From Apis mellifera (lineage: Eukaryota > Arthropoda > Insecta > Hymenoptera > Apidae): DNA of 64,000 nt. The position numbers were made by a program, and so were the translations under genes. Positions 1 through 13,059 of the stretch are shown piece by piece. The notes under the pieces are model-generated. The model was not told the DNA's origin, did no database searches, and saw nothing but the letters and a program-made list of their open reading frames with translations. Every line of letters begins with the position of its first letter. Position 1 is the first letter of the stretch. The stretch is from assembly GCF_003254395.2 (NCBI RefSeq), contig NC_037646.1, positions 5,162,381-5,226,380 of the forward strand. Direction: 5' to 3'.

Positions 1-2190
1 TTACGACTTTACGTAACACTTCTGCTTATTAAATGTTACGGTTATTGTTACGAGCATACAGCTAAGACAAAATTAAGAACCGGGTTGCAAGATGTAATTA
101 AGGATGAATTAAAAGTAACTAACCATTATGCAATGTAATAGTGTTCGGAAAAATGAAATTTTTTCCCCGACAAATTTCTACTGTAACAATTCCATTTTTA
201 GATATTCCATCGATGGTAAGTTCGTTCCTTTGCTAAGATAACGCGAGACGAGAATTTTCCATTTCTTTGCAAACATTCCCCAATAAAACGTTTCTACGAT
301 AATTCCTTCTACGAAAATCAACACTTGGTTCCATATTTTCACTCCAAAAAAATATTATTAGTCAAAGTAACTTCTGAAATGGAATTGACGTTCAATTATC
401 TATTTTTGTTTCAGAAAAATTAAAGCAATACGATCCTCGACAAACCAGTTCCTCGAACAAGACCACTTCTTCTAACCACAGATTATTAGAATATATCAGA
501 CCAATTATCCATCCTCGAAATGGATTGGACGAGTCAGTAAAGAGAATGGACCGTGCTCCTATTTGTCAACATAATTTCTTCCGTGAATTGAGCCCTAATC
601 AGATGTTAAACGAGCTTCTCTAAAACTTAGCCAATATGATTAGACAAATGAATGGGTATGATATGAAACCGTGAAACGAAGCAACAAAATTTAATTATTT
701 GAAAATGTAATCGAGAGTCAAGAGTCGTAGCTAACGTAGTTATATTTACGGGGAAAATTTCATTTCTTGATCCACGTTGTTCGAAGCAAGGGATCAGAAC
801 AAGGTATACTTGATTATTTCACGGGGCAAGATTATAAGTGTTTGCCGTGACTTAATTGACATTTTCCATGGATCTTTAGCAAGATTGCCTTCGACGTTCA
901 CTTAAATGACTCGGGAGATAGATAGGCTAATTTAAATTTAATTTGTGACAAATTATTATTGGAATAGATGTTTCTAAAATATAAAATTTGTTTAAGCAAT
1001 TCTATCATGGAAGATGAGCATGGATGCTTGTAAAGTACGGAATCAAAGTAGAATTGTTTAATTTAGGATTCGTAGAAATGATAATCCATTGTTCTTCTTT
1101 TTTTTTTTTTTTTTACTTTGTCTTGCCAAGTTTATGTTTGGAACTTCCAATGCAAAAACTATACTATTGAAAGACAAATGAAATTTTTGAATACATCTTT
1201 GATTTTATCTTTGATTTTATATTAAATTTATTCTACTTTTACTGTACATATATATATCCCTCTGGTAGATTCAAATTCAGTCACAAGAGATGTTTGGAAG
1301 AGATATCTTCAAAATACATTTGGGATTAGTGTCAAAGTAGAAGAGATCTATTTCTACTTTGTAAGTCAAATTTGGATTTACTATTTAAACTCAATTTTCT
1401 TTTCTTTTCATAGTATTTGGTACAAAGATATGGATTACTTTTATCTAAAAAAATCACTCGTTCCATTTTTAGGCGAAAATCTTATTAAAAATTAGTTCAA
1501 GTTAGCAATTAGGTTAGGTTTCTAGGTCAAAGAAGGAACAATGGAACGCCCTTGAATCAAAAAGCTCTCAAAGTGTTATTTTAGCATCTAATTCCACTCT
1601 AGTTTTTTAATTGACATTCACAAGAAAATAATTTACAAAATTTCTGAAAAAACAAATTTGATTACCATCAAATCCTTCCTTGTTCCAACTTCCATTAATT
1701 CATTATTAAAACTTCAAAGACAGAACGAAGATCTACGATCAATATACGAAATTTATCGAAGCCCAATAGACGAGCAAGGACAATAATAAGGTATTCCCTA
1801 TTGTGTATCCCCGGGCTATTAGAAAATTAATTGAAACAGGCGGATTATAGGAAGCAATACGCGCTGATAAACCGGATCCGCGTAAACAAGAGATTAACAC
1901 GAAAATTTAGAACATATTAACGCATAATACGATTCCGTTCCGCGCAGCTGGAAGGGGGTAAGCAGTAACAAAGTTACACACAGTCTGTCAATTTGCCAGT
2001 GCATCCAACGATGCACCGTGCAATGCACGGTACACGTGGCAGCGCGCGTACGGACTGCCATTATGCCGTAATATAGTCTCTCGAACCGGCCTTAATGCCA
2101 GATATCCCCCTACGAAATTGTACAGGATTATGCCCGATAGGGATGGTGGGAGAGAGAGGGAGAGACGGGTAGAAAGGACACAGCGCACCG
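1..2190. other. AT-rich non-coding stretch
   Basis: I see no gene here. The sequence is AT-rich with scattered CpGs. It holds a T-tract at 1098-1114 and two adjacent TTAGG units at about 1509-1518, too few to call an interstitial telomeric array. From about 1930 the composition turns GC-balanced and leads into the first copy of the three-copy element. Open frames in this part are short and lack any recognisable domain. Confidence 0.7.
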
Positions 2191-2194
2191 GTTG

Positions 2195-2350
2195 CAAACG
2201 GTTCTCTGGCCACGTTGCTACTGCAAAGCTATTAACCTCGGACTGGCCTCTCGAAGAGACAGGGCTAACGGCACCGCCGACTCTCCATTGTCCAATTTCG
2301 TCGCGATCTATTGCCCGGCCCTCAATTATAGACTCCCACTCTCCACCCTC
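2195..2350 (+). repeat. Diverged direct repeat family ABC, copy A
   Basis: First of three related direct copies. The best-preserved blocks are TACTGCAAAGCTATTAACC (2219-2237), then GTCCAATTTCGTCGCGATC and CTCAATTATAGACTCCCAC further on. The same blocks recur in the same order near 2.89 and 3.96 kb. The copies share no common reading frame: the block around CGATCTATTG falls in a different frame in copy C, which argues against a coding origin. It could be an old local duplication of a regulatory element or three members of a dispersed repeat family. Confidence 0.6.
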
Positions 2351-2859
2351 CCCCCTTGTTATTTCCTGTATTATTCGCGTGTCCAATGGCACGAGCGGGC
2401 TCTTTCTTGGTGAAAAAAGTTATGGGTCAGAACGATTACCTCATCCTGATTCATCTTACGAGATCAGAAATTCGAGTGTGATCTCTTATTCTTGCAATTT
2501 AGCTATTTTGTTAGCTATTTGTTAGCTATTTCTACTAAGTTTTTGTTTTGATCTTTTTGAAAAATATTTGGATCCATTCGATATGAAAATTTCTTGGCTT
2601 GAATCTTATCTTTGAGATATTCTTGACGTGATAATTATTTTTCAGAACATCTGAGAAAAATATCGAAAATTTTGGATATCATTCGAGACATCGATGTCAA
2701 TAATTTTATAATTCTTGTGAATTATTGAGAATCAGAGTGTGCAAATACCTTTCCTGGCTGGCATAAGTGTATTGAAAACACGGTGGTCAAATGATCGATA
2801 GGAAGAGCAACCGCAGTTAACACGTGGCGTTGTTCAGCAAGCTTGAGGAGACATTGGTC

Positions 2860-3012
2860 AAACAGTCGCAAACATCACGCATGCGTTATTGCAGTGTTAT
2901 TAACCTCGACAGACACTCAAAGAGATGATGCGTCAGACACCGTGTCCATAGTCCAATTTCATCGCAATCTATCGTCTGATCCTCGATTGTGCCTACGTCA
3001 CTGTTCTACACC
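2860..3012 (+). repeat. Diverged direct repeat family ABC, copy B
   Basis: Second copy and the most diverged. It keeps TTATTAACCTCGACAGACACTC, GTGTCCATAGTCCAATTTC and ATCGCAATCTATCG, followed by a CCTCGATTGTGCCTACGTCA block that aligns with the ends of the other two copies. Its GTGTCCATAG segment matches copy C and its CCAATTTC segment matches copy A, so B shares distinct features with each. No conserved reading frame was found. Confidence 0.55.
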
Positions 3013-3924
3013 ATATCCGGCATACTGTATTGTCCACGTTTATTGTGCTCGATCTATGCCTCGCGCAAACGTTCTATATCATCTTCAATTACACACTCTT
3101 CCTTTGATCGCACGACGGAATCATGAAAAAATTTTCGAATATTTTAAATAATTAAATTTTATACCTTTCAAAATTCCTCCTATACTTTCGTAACTTTCTT
3201 CTTCTTTTAATTACAGTGTAAATTTTGTTTATTGAAAGTTCTTTTGGATTATTATATTTTTGCTATTTTTTTAACAAGCATAAAATTGTCTCTTAAATAA
3301 TAATACAGAATATTACATTATAATTTTATTTAGTGCAGTTTATGATGCATCCAATTTCCATTGATCTCAATTTGGTAAAAGTTTTTCGATTTTATCCGAT
3401 AAAATTGTTTTAAAATAAACGGAAGATATTATAAAAAGAATAACAGAGTTCGAAAAGTTTATAAAACTTCATCTTGTGATAATAATGTGGCATTAATAGA
3501 ATTATGAGATTCATATTTCAATTTTTATTTTTTATTTCGACACGTTTAATAAATTCTTTACTTTGTTCGACCAATTATTATAAATTAGAAGAATTATACA
3601 AAGAAAATAATCCAGTGAATATTCGAATTATGAAAACAAAATTTTGTAAAATATAGATTTACAAGAAATATAATATACCATAATAAAATAGATCGCAACA
3701 AATCTCTTAGATTGTTTCTCTTAGAAAAAAAAGAAACAAAAATAAATTTGCAATCAAAGATAGATCGTGGACGAAAGAAAAAAAGAAAAACAAATGAGAG
3801 AAATAAAAATTCACTCTCCATTAATGTTTTGTGCCGTAACATTGTTTATTAAGAACAATACGTAGAAAAAAAGGGCATAAAGATATTACGTTCGTACAAA
3901 GGAAAGGGAATGCAATTATCCACG

Positions 3925-4062
3925 TGGTGGGTATACAACGTATGCGTGGACACTGCAAAGCTATTAACCGCGTAGACAAGCTTCTCGCCGTGTCCATAGT
4001 TTACCCCTGTCGCAATCTATTGCCGAACCCTCAATTATATGCACCCACGTCATTGCTCTCTA
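3925..4062 (+). repeat. Diverged direct repeat family ABC, copy C
   Basis: Third copy. It has CACTGCAAAGCTATTAACC (nearly identical to copy A), GTGTCCATAG (as in copy B), TGTCGCAATCTATTGCCG and CCTCAATTATATGCACCCAC. The region just 5' carries an E-box, CCACGTGG, at about 3920. Copies B and C are about 1.06 kb apart and A and B about 0.67 kb, so this is a local cluster of direct repeats rather than a head-to-tail array. Confidence 0.6.
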
Positions 4063-4269
4063 GCTGTTTCCTTTGTATCAGCTCGTTTATGTCAGTCACG
4101 CGATAATTACTTTCGCTCTTTTTGCATACCGTTACGTAACGAATAATTATGGATCGGGTAAATTCATCCCCCTTCCCCGGAGATTATTATTAAACGTTCC
4201 TCGTTCCTATGATTCTAACTGGATCCGTGCAATAATGCTCGTTTCGAAGCAACCAGTGAAACAATCTTA

Positions 4270-5630
4270 AAAGTTAGTTGAGCAGCTGGATTCTATGTAT
4301 TATAGGAATAATCAAAAATGGAGCTGGATTAAAATTCTGGAGATACAGAAACTATTTTCTATTAGAAATTACTTTACGAAGAAATCGAAAAGAATCAACT
4401 CAAAATCCCTGATGCTTCGAAAACTACTTTAGATTTCTAGACAGTAAATCTCAAGTCGGTGCACGTTCTGTGCAACTGAAAAATTCAGAAAAAGAAAAGG
4501 AAAAAAGGAACAAAATCAAATCTTCCATTTTCTTAGAGACGTTTCTCTCGAAAAAATATCTATCGACGTTACAAGTCGGAGTATCTCATCTCTGTATGTC
4601 ATTAAAGAACATGAAATAACATTAAACATCAGAATTGTGAAATTGCGAGAAATACAGAAAGGCACGTAATTATATTCACAAGTTTTCATTTTCTTCTCGC
4701 GGACAAGAATGTTTGTTGAATTAGAGTTTACGAGAAGACGGTATCCCCGAAGACCAACAAGTTGGAAAGTAAGCGGAGGTTCTTTCATATTTTCCCGACC
4801 ATACTTCTCGAGTAATTTTTTTTTTATTTAGCTCCTTTTCTATTCATCACTGCCAAGCGGACTACAGTGATCTTACGTGGTACAGGTGGTGCTCGGTCGA
4901 CACGAGATGTACACTTCACGGCGTCGTATTCAGGTACGTTCGCTTTAAAACTTGCAACAACTTTTTATTCTCAAAGTGGCAGTTATACCCGCCGCCTCTT
5001 ATACTCTAGCACGTTTTGTTTCGCCTATTTAGTAGCGCTATAACAGCAGCTGAGAACTTTCTAAATGAATTATAAAGCTTCTTTCGGTGAATCATTGGAT
5101 TACCTCGGATGCAACTTTCGGATGTTTTGCTTTCGTTTTGCTTCCTGTATGAATACAGGGATACGTAATCGCAGTTTCGCGGTTACAAGGTGGAGAAATT
5201 CGTGTACGTGTATGATAAATAATTGTTGTTAACCATAAGATAAGAATGTATATTAAAATGTATATTTTAAGAGTGTTTATTTTATCGTTGTATTTGAAAC
5301 AAAAATTTCTTAAAAATCAAGATTTTTAATCGTACGGGAATATTTCGTCGGTAATTGTTAATTTTATTCCTCCCGAAAAAGATCATTAATTCGTGGCCGA
5401 TCGAATTATCTTATAAAGCTTGTAAATTTTATGTTAGCATATGAATTACTTCACGGAAATAATTTATTTATTTATTATCGGCGTTATCATTAAACCGGGG
5501 AAATTTCAATGTATGGAACAATGTGTTACGCTGATTATGCTTATAAAATCATAAAAATGAAATTTAATCCTATTTCCGTACGGGAAATCAATTTTTAGTG
5601 GCTGATTGGATTACTTTGTAAAACATTGCA
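4270..5630. other. AT-rich non-coding stretch
   Basis: I see no gene or clear repeat here. A GC-balanced patch at about 4850-5060 contains mixed CpG-rich sequence but no long frame. The remainder is AT-rich with short direct similarities, such as two CCGTACGGGAAAT-like motifs near 5330 and 5577, that are too short to interpret. Confidence 0.6.
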
Positions 5631-5647
5631 ACGTTTTACCGTTAAAA

Positions 5648-5700
5648 CATATATGCATATATGCATGACGTGAAATTACGTCAATGAATATGACGTGAAA
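5648..5700 (+). promoter_or_regulatory. Cluster of three CRE half-sites after a TATATGCATATA palindrome
   Basis: TGACGT at 5666-5671 and ACGTCA at 5678-5683 form an inverted pair around a GAAATT spacer, and a further TGACGT lies at 5691-5696. Just upstream is the palindromic stretch CATATATGCATATATG. TGACGTCA and its half-site TGACG are the known binding sites of CREB/ATF bZIP proteins. The sites are seen directly; that they work as an enhancer is inference. Confidence 0.3.
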
Positions 5701-6034
5701 CAATATATTACGCTCTTTATTCTTGTATAAATGGTAGAAACAAATTTTCCCTGATATTTCCTACAAAATCCGTGAATTAAAAGCTATTAAATTTAAAATT
5801 AATGGAAACTTACAAGTACAAATAATATTACAAATACGAAAACTGTTTGTTTTTCCTTTTTGTAAATACGAAATAAGTAAAACAATTTTGAAAAATTTCT
5901 TTATCGTAAAAAGAAATGAAAGTTTTCATATACTTTGAACGAAAAAGTTATTAACTTTTTAATCGAAAATTGTCTTTGAATTTATTAAATTGTAATAATG
6001 ATATTCTTATACCTTTCTATCCAATTTTCAATCT

Positions 6035-6200
6035 AATACACCACATTAATCCTAATACAAGATTCAATAAACCAACAACCATCAGAATATCAGAGCTATA
6101 TACTACTTCAATCCTAATACAAAATTCAACAAACCAACAATCCTCGGAATATCACTATTATCTCCATCAGATCCAAAATTCACAAACCTCGAATCTTTAA
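6035..6200 (+). repeat. Degenerate ~60 bp tandem repeat, 2.5 copies
   Basis: The block AATCCTAATACAA followed by GATTCAATAAACCAACAA at 6048 recurs at 6110 as AATCCTAATACAA, ATTCAACAAACCAACAA, giving a 62 bp period. A third, worn partial copy (CCAAAATTCACAAACCTCG) follows at about 6173. The 76-codon open frame across it is a consequence of the repeat and not evidence of a gene. Confidence 0.6.
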
Positions 6201-9200
6201 AGTTAATCTACAAAAGTGTTAATATATTGTATTATCACAAATTTTCAATCGTCTAAATCTGACGATAATTTAGCAATAATCGCAAAAAAAAAGAAAACAA
6301 AAAATAACATATTTTTCCATTTCTTCACGATTTTTATATAAATTTCATTCAAGCTCGTTCAAACTTATCGAGATAAACTATTAAATTCAGGCTTGATATT
6401 TCCCCTGGTGTGCCATGATAAAATAGGAAAACAGAAAATTTTCCGAATTCCCGGTCGCACGAAGTCAGCAAGGACTTGCAATTACGTAAAAAGTTTTTTC
6501 TCGCTGAGACAGGGGAAAAAAGAAGCGGCAGAGTACAAAATAGACGACGTGCTTAAGGAATATCCTCGTCGGTCGTTTCACGACTATATAGGTACTCTCT
6601 TGAGAAAATTGAAGCAGACGCGGACAGGTAAAGTGAGGCGACGAAAAAAGGAGGAAACGAGGAAAGATGAAGACGTCGGGACGATTCGCAGTCGTTCGCG
6701 GTACATCAGACGGCGTATTTTCTATTGCACGAGCTAAAAAGGGAATATTACAAAGTGTTGTTTTTATGGGCCGTCTGGTTTTGCCAAAAATATTAAGCGA
6801 AAATCGTATCACGAACGATATTAAAAAAATTTTCTTTTTAAGCGAGAAACTTATTATATTATTTTTTTTATTTTAAATATTATTGTGGAAATTTTTATTT
6901 GAATATTTTTAAGGATAGAATATATTTTAATAAAGTGATTCTCAACCGGTTATTTTTAATTAATGATTAATTAATGAGTTATTTATTTTAATTACGCTGG
7001 TATATTTTACAGAGATGTCGTATATTCATGATTCTATTTAAGTTTAATTTAATTTAAAAAAACAGATACAATTATATTTTTTACAAAAGGACATCACAAC
7101 TTTGAAAATGTTTTAAATGACATTTTCTTGGATATAAATATTGAATATTGAAATTAAAAGATGAAATGAAGATATGATAAATTTGAATATCTCGTATTCA
7201 AGAGGACTGAAGATTTATTAAAATAACAAAAGATAAATTTGTTTTAACGATGAAAATAATATTCAACGTATGCATTAAGGGTTTCATTCCATCTACTTAA
7301 TTTCATTAATACAGCGACCCCGTTATTAAATAGCCAAACAGAAAAATGGAAGGATTCCAAGTAAAGAAAAATGTAAATCATACGTAGTTTCAAATATGCA
7401 AACTCGATTCGCATGCAGAAAAATGTACTAAGGATATCGTTACATTTTAATTTCGAATACATATGCAATCGACTTTGCGATAGAAAAAAAGGAGAGGAAT
7501 TAAAAAAAAATGGCCGCGACGAAAAGATATTTCGCATTTGTTCGCATATTTCTCTCGAATATTTTCAATATCCAGGAACGATGATGTCCAAAATGGGACA
7601 GAAAGTTTTTCGGGGATCATAGCTACGCGAAATTAAGGAAAAATCGTTTTTAACGGGATGAGCCATGCGTTAAAGGTAAAGCGAGAAAGTTTTTCCAACG
7701 CCGAGTATGGTGTTTGCACGCAGTAAATTCTTCTCCGTGTGTGTTTGCAAATAGATAATAATCCAACGAGAAGAAAATCTTTGTTTACAATTCTTTAGCT
7801 ACTCTTTTAAATCAGACTCATTTGGATAATGATAAAAATTCAAAGAGGGATAAAAATCGTGAAATTAAAATCAGATAAATAACTGTGAAGTTTTACAATA
7901 AATTATAAAGAAAAAATAGAATTACACTCTGATCATAATAAATAATAATTCCATTTATTAATTAAAATTAATTCCATAAATTCTTTCTTTAATCTTTATT
8001 ATTTTGTATCTAACTTAGCACAATCTATCTTTTAAATTATCAAAAGAAAATTCTTCATGTTAATTACAATATCTTATTCTATTTTATTCGTTTCATTTTT
8101 TTGATAAACTAAATTTTCGATACCACGATATTCCGATATTTCACTTTGTCGATTTGCATCGCGACAACAGCCCCGACAAATGGAAAAAACCGACTAAAAT
8201 TTTATGGGAATACGGTAAACAGAGAGCAAGAAGAAATGGATACATTATATCCAGAGAATCCCTCACACGCGATAATCTTCAAGGTGGAGAGACATAGAAG
8301 GGAGGTGTACACGAGGAAGAAGTAAAGTGAAAGAGCACCCCACGTGGAAGATCCACCGATGAAATTTATTCATAGCCGAGAGATTATCGTCCTCCTTGCA
8401 CCCCCTATCTCTGCCTACGATTAGCCACGCCCAATCTTACCCCCCTCCACCCCTCTGGAGAGCCTCTATTTTTTTCGCTAATGTCCCAGGGATGACGGAA
8501 TAATAAACGGGCGGCTACGTTTATAAACTCCCTGTCAGAGGAAAAAGTTTCGAACGAGTTGTCCGCGATGTGAAATTAAAAATGAACCGATGAAGGATAA
8601 TTTATTTCTATGTTTATTTATCGGTGAATTGTTCCAGGATCGATTTTCTTGGAAATAATTTTTTTTTCTTCAGGAATATTTATCCTTTTGGAAAATAATA
8701 ATTGTTTCTAATAATTTTTGCACGATTTCGTATAACGAGATTGAACAAGATGGATATTAACAGATGTAATGGAAGTTAAGGATCGAATTTAATTTAATTT
8801 TAAATTTAATCTTTAAATTGTTTCGAGATTGAATCAAGTTTTTCTGGAAATAATCTTGAATAATTACTTTCTCATTTTGTGAAACTCGTTACTTTTACAA
8901 CTGTACGATAACGAGATTAGATAGAGGTTAATGGATGTGTTCGGGTATAGAGTAGAAGATATGGTTGGATGGAAGAAATCTAGTGAAATCGTAATAATAA
9001 GATAAGGCTTAAAGGGTAGTTAGAGTATGTTATAGCAGGGTGTAAAGCAAGGGTAGGACGAAAGTTGATCCGGTTGAATAACGCCCATTGAGGTGTTTTA
9101 TCAGACCTGTGGGAGTTGTAGAATGGAATCTCCTCTTCTATAGGATTCTGCACGAGATTGTAAAATTCTCGAATTTTCCATAAATCTATTTTCACGATCG

Positions 9201-10400
9201 TGATATGATATAACGCTTTAATACCACGATTCCTTCTTTTATTTCGTTAGATTCGTTTTGACTTCTTTCTTTCAGTACGTCAATTTTATCAAATTATAAT
9301 TATATCGATGATAAATTAAAATTTTTTCATTGATTCGCTCAACTTTTACGGCCTCGATATCAGTTTTATTTATTCTTTTTTTCCTTTTTTTTTTTTTACA
9401 CATTATTTTTCACTGTTCCGTTGTTGTACGATATTGTTTCAGCCAACAGCTTTTACGCAATATCAGACATTAATTTTCCTACAAAGTGCATACATGGTGT
9501 TACCACTTGTTCCGGCTGTATATCGTAAAATACGTGTATGGCATCGTCAGCCTGAAACGTGTTAACTCTAAAATTCATGCTTTGCACTTTATTACAAAGA
9601 ACCTGTTGCGTATCTCACACGTCGATAACCCGTTCTATGACTAAATAAAATGAAAACACGGAAGCGTTGCGAAGACTAAATTATTTATTCTATCTTTTTT
9701 AGTTTACACTCGCTTGTCACTCTTTTCTTTTATCTCATATATTTTCATGCATAACAACGAGGTTTTAACAATTTTTCTTTTTTTCCTTTTTCTTTTTTCT
9801 TTTTCTTTTTTTTTTTTTTTTGGAACGAAAGTGCAAATGGGTTGACAGTGTTGATTGATTGAGAAATTATACGAGCGAAGAAAGCTTATTTTACTTTGTC
9901 TATCGCGTAATCAAAATTTGAATTTAGTTTTGTTAAAACACTGTTTGGATTAAGTCGGACCTGTTTGAAATTAACGCGCATCTAAACTTTTCGTACTTCG
10001 TATGGTGGAATAATTATTATTCCGTCAAAATTTACGAAAGTTATAAAATTATTATTTCATTTGTACAGTACAATTGGAAATTAGAAAAAGTATGCGCGTA
10101 TAATCCACGTAAAATTACCACGTTCGAAAAGCCCAAAGACCCAATTATCAAGGCATCAAACAACCATAATGAAAACTGTTTTAATGAAAACAATTTTCAG
10201 ATAAATTGTCCGACTGGAATCAACGTTATACCCATTTTGTAGCCGGAATTACGGGGGGACACACCTCGTTAAGTGAAAATTAACGAGAATAGTTTGACAC
10301 GTTGTTAAGTAGCGGCGGCATGTTATACGGTTAAATCATGAAGTTTGTATATGTCCCAGTGTGTTGGAATTAAAGAGGGAAAATAACTTTCGTCATATGG
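6200..10400. other. Long AT-rich non-coding stretch
   Basis: I see no gene in this 4.2 kb. GC-balanced patches occur at about 6390-6790 and 8200-8560; the latter contains an E-box-like CACGTGG at about 8341. A long polypyrimidine run lies at 9772-9821. Open frames here are short, overlap on both strands and show no domain. Confidence 0.6.
9772..9821. repeat. Polypyrimidine tract (T-rich with C interruptions)
   Basis: About 50 bases of T with single C interruptions, ending in an uninterrupted T-run. This is a low-complexity tract, with no adjacent exon that would mark it as a splice acceptor. Confidence 0.8.
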
Positions 10401-10533
10401 AAAATTTAATTGTAGAAAATGGGATTAGGCGGGGTGAATCTATTAGGTGGAATGAATGGAAACTCGACCTGTTCCCTTTCGCGCTGTATACTCATCTTTC
10501 GTCTCGTTTTAACGAGTGAACAACGTGAATCGG

Positions 10534-10552
10534 TCTCTCTCTCTCTCTCTCT
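10534..10552. repeat. (CT)n microsatellite
   Basis: An uninterrupted CT dinucleotide run in a GC-balanced island. The overlapping open frames on both strands pick up Ser-Leu or Arg-Glu repeats from it, which marks them as artefacts. Confidence 0.9.
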
Positions 10553-11331
10553 CCCTCGCCCTTTTCGCGGAGAGGAGAATCCACGAGGCAGTGAGTCATT
10601 CTGCAGGATGGAACAATTAACTCGGTTGAATTGTTCATTAAAAGATCTTGACACTGAAAGTTCAAGCCGATCTCGCTTTTTAACGGGTAACTCCAGGTAT
10701 TCGAGGCGTAAAGAGACGTATTCAACGGCGATCCTCTTCCCACCCGTTTCGTGCTAATTTAATACGGTTGATTGTTGAATTGTGATTTATGCGTTTCGCG
10801 CCGGCAATTGTGAACGGCAATTGGAACGGTTAATTGAATAAATGCGTGAAGCTGAAAGATGGAAATTTATAATTAGTAGTAAAATATTTTCCACTTTTAA
10901 GTAAGCAGTTTATCCGAGATGAATATTATTTAAATAATGTATCTAGAATAATCTTTAATTAAGATTTCAAAGATTTCTTTTTTTGTTTCTGATAAATTAT
11001 AATCGTTTATAATTAAACGTTGAACTGTGCCCAGTATTTTTCAATCCGATTAATAAATTAATCTTTTATTTTCAATTTAATTTCCATCCTCGATAAAGAA
11101 TCCTTGATATTTTTAAAATAACCGATGAAATGCAATAATAATTCTGGATTTTCCAATTTTCGAATCTTAAAAAGATAATTCTTTTTCGAAAGTAGAATGT
11201 TCAAAAATAGTTTGATGTAAATTTAAAAGAAAATCCAAATTCAATTCAGAATTAATTCCCCCCTCCCTCGACGAAATGCGAAAAATCGTCGGATTTAAAC
11301 GGGCCGGCAAAACGTCGTCTCTGATTAAACA

Positions 11332-11354
11332 GGCTATAAATACCGGTTATAGCC
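11332..11354. other. Short perfect inverted repeat (GGCTATAA / TTATAGCC)
   Basis: Arms GGCTATAA (11332-11339) and TTATAGCC (11347-11354) surround a 7-base centre, ATACCGG. As DNA this is a small dyad with a TATAAA-like core; as RNA it would fold as an 8 bp hairpin. It is too small for a microRNA precursor. Confidence 0.4.
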
Positions 11355-12628
11355 CGGGAGCCTCGAAAAACAGGGAGCCCTATTTTACCCTACCCTAATG
11401 TATTTCTTCGTCGATACCTCGTACAGCGGAGCTAACAAGTATAAAAACGCGCGCCACGAGGAGAAGCAATTTCCTTCGGTGCTCTCCCGGCCTCTCTGCA
11501 GTTCCTGCAAACCTTCCGACGCAAACGACACTTTTGGGGTAACGTCTCTTACACATTGACGACCCCGAGATGGGGCCAAATCCTCCCAGAAGCCCATATA
11601 TCTTGTTGATGGATGTTTCTAGGGTCCGGCGATTGTGCGATTTACTCCTCTCCCGCTATCCTCTCCCCTCCCCTTCCTTTCCTTTGGTTATCCTTCACAT
11701 TTTCCTCCTCTCTGTATATTCTACTCACCGCCCATACGCTGAGTTTGCATTCCCATCCAAACTCAAATTGTATCCGTTCCGGATTCTGCGTGTCTGTGTG
11801 TGTCTGTGTGTATCATCTCGCGTCGAATTACGCGATGGAATGTACATACGAGTAGTTTATTTTGTTTATCGCTTGTTTACGTTATTTTGCAAAATTAATA
11901 TAATCCTAGGATAAATTATTGCTATTCCTATTATATTAGAGATTTTTATTCTCTTTCTTTTTTTCATCGATTCTTCTTTAATAATTAGAACATTGTTACG
12001 TGTTTACATTGTGAATTTATCGTTCTATCGTGTTATAATCGAGCGAATAATAATTTGCAGAATTAAGAGATTATATTTGGTTGGCTGGGAGGCAAATTGA
12101 ATTAAGAATAATTGTATATACGATTCGAGAATTTATTTATCGTTCAATTCAATTGTACGTAGTGAATACGGATTCTTTTCGTAGTTACAGATACGTGGAA
12201 TAATCAGAATTTACTTTCGACTGATTTTCTAGCTACGAATAATACAATATAATATTATAAAGATAATAATAATGATAATAACCGATTAAAAAGCATTTGC
12301 ATTTTATATACGATTCCAATATAACTTTTTCATGAAGTCAAAAGCAGAATTTCGTCACCATGGCGAGACAAAATGGAAATTCACGCGCGAGGAATCCTTC
12401 ATCGACGTGGCCCAGAAATTTAAACGTGAAAAGAACGGAAAAGAGATAGCGTAGCCGAAAAGGGATGCGGAGAAGGGATGTCGAGTCGTAAGAGGCGGAC
12501 TTAACTCGGTCACAGCCACCCTCCACGGTGCAATCCCCTCCGGCTCCAGCCTTCTAAACGACGCTTGCAAGATATTTACCGGCTGCGGACGTTGAGGATT
12601 GTCCGGGTCAGATACCGTGGAGGGGTGA

Positions 12629-12643
12629 ACCCGGTTACCGGGT
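12629..12643. other. Short perfect inverted repeat (ACCCGGT-T-ACCGGGT)
   Basis: Seven-base arms separated by a single T, in a GC-balanced island. The dyad overlaps the ACCGGT/AACCGGTT type of site recognised by Grainyhead-family factors. The dyad is seen directly; the factor assignment is speculative. Confidence 0.3.
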
Positions 12644-12805
12644 GAAACGTAGTGGCCCGGATTATCTCGATCTTTACGACGTTACTTTTCGGCCAAGCCC
12701 CTGGGGGAAGAGGAGAGAGATACCACGGAATAACTCTTCCCTCCCCCCCTCTCGACGACATCGATGAACTGGGTCTGCTCGAGAGGCGGAAAATCTTATG
12801 CCAAA

Positions 12806-12832
12806 TGTGTGTGTGTGTGTGTGTGTGTGTGT
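12806..12832. repeat. (TG)13 microsatellite
   Basis: An uninterrupted TG run of about 13 units, followed by an alternating purine-pyrimidine tail TATGCGCGCGTGT, so the alternating tract extends to about 12844. Alternating tracts of this kind can adopt left-handed DNA. Open frames across it (Cys-Val or Thr-His repeats) are artefacts. Confidence 0.95.
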
Positions 12833-13059
12833 ATGCGCGCGTGTACTTTTGTCCAAAGACGTGTCTTCGGGGTTGCTGGTATCGGAACGACGACGAGCGG
12901 TCGAAAGATTCGCGGAGGAACATGTTTAGGGTAAGGAAAACAGGGTTTTTCTGCGATGGAAATGGAATATCCGTGGAAGCTTTCGATAAGGAGCGAGGGG
13001 AGGAGAAGTTTTGTTGGAAAGTAGGGTTGGAAAGATCGATGTGGAAGATATATTTTCGA

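Noticed and set aside
1509..1518. TTAGGTTAGG, the insect telomere repeat
   Set aside because: Two units only. This is expected by chance in 64 kb.
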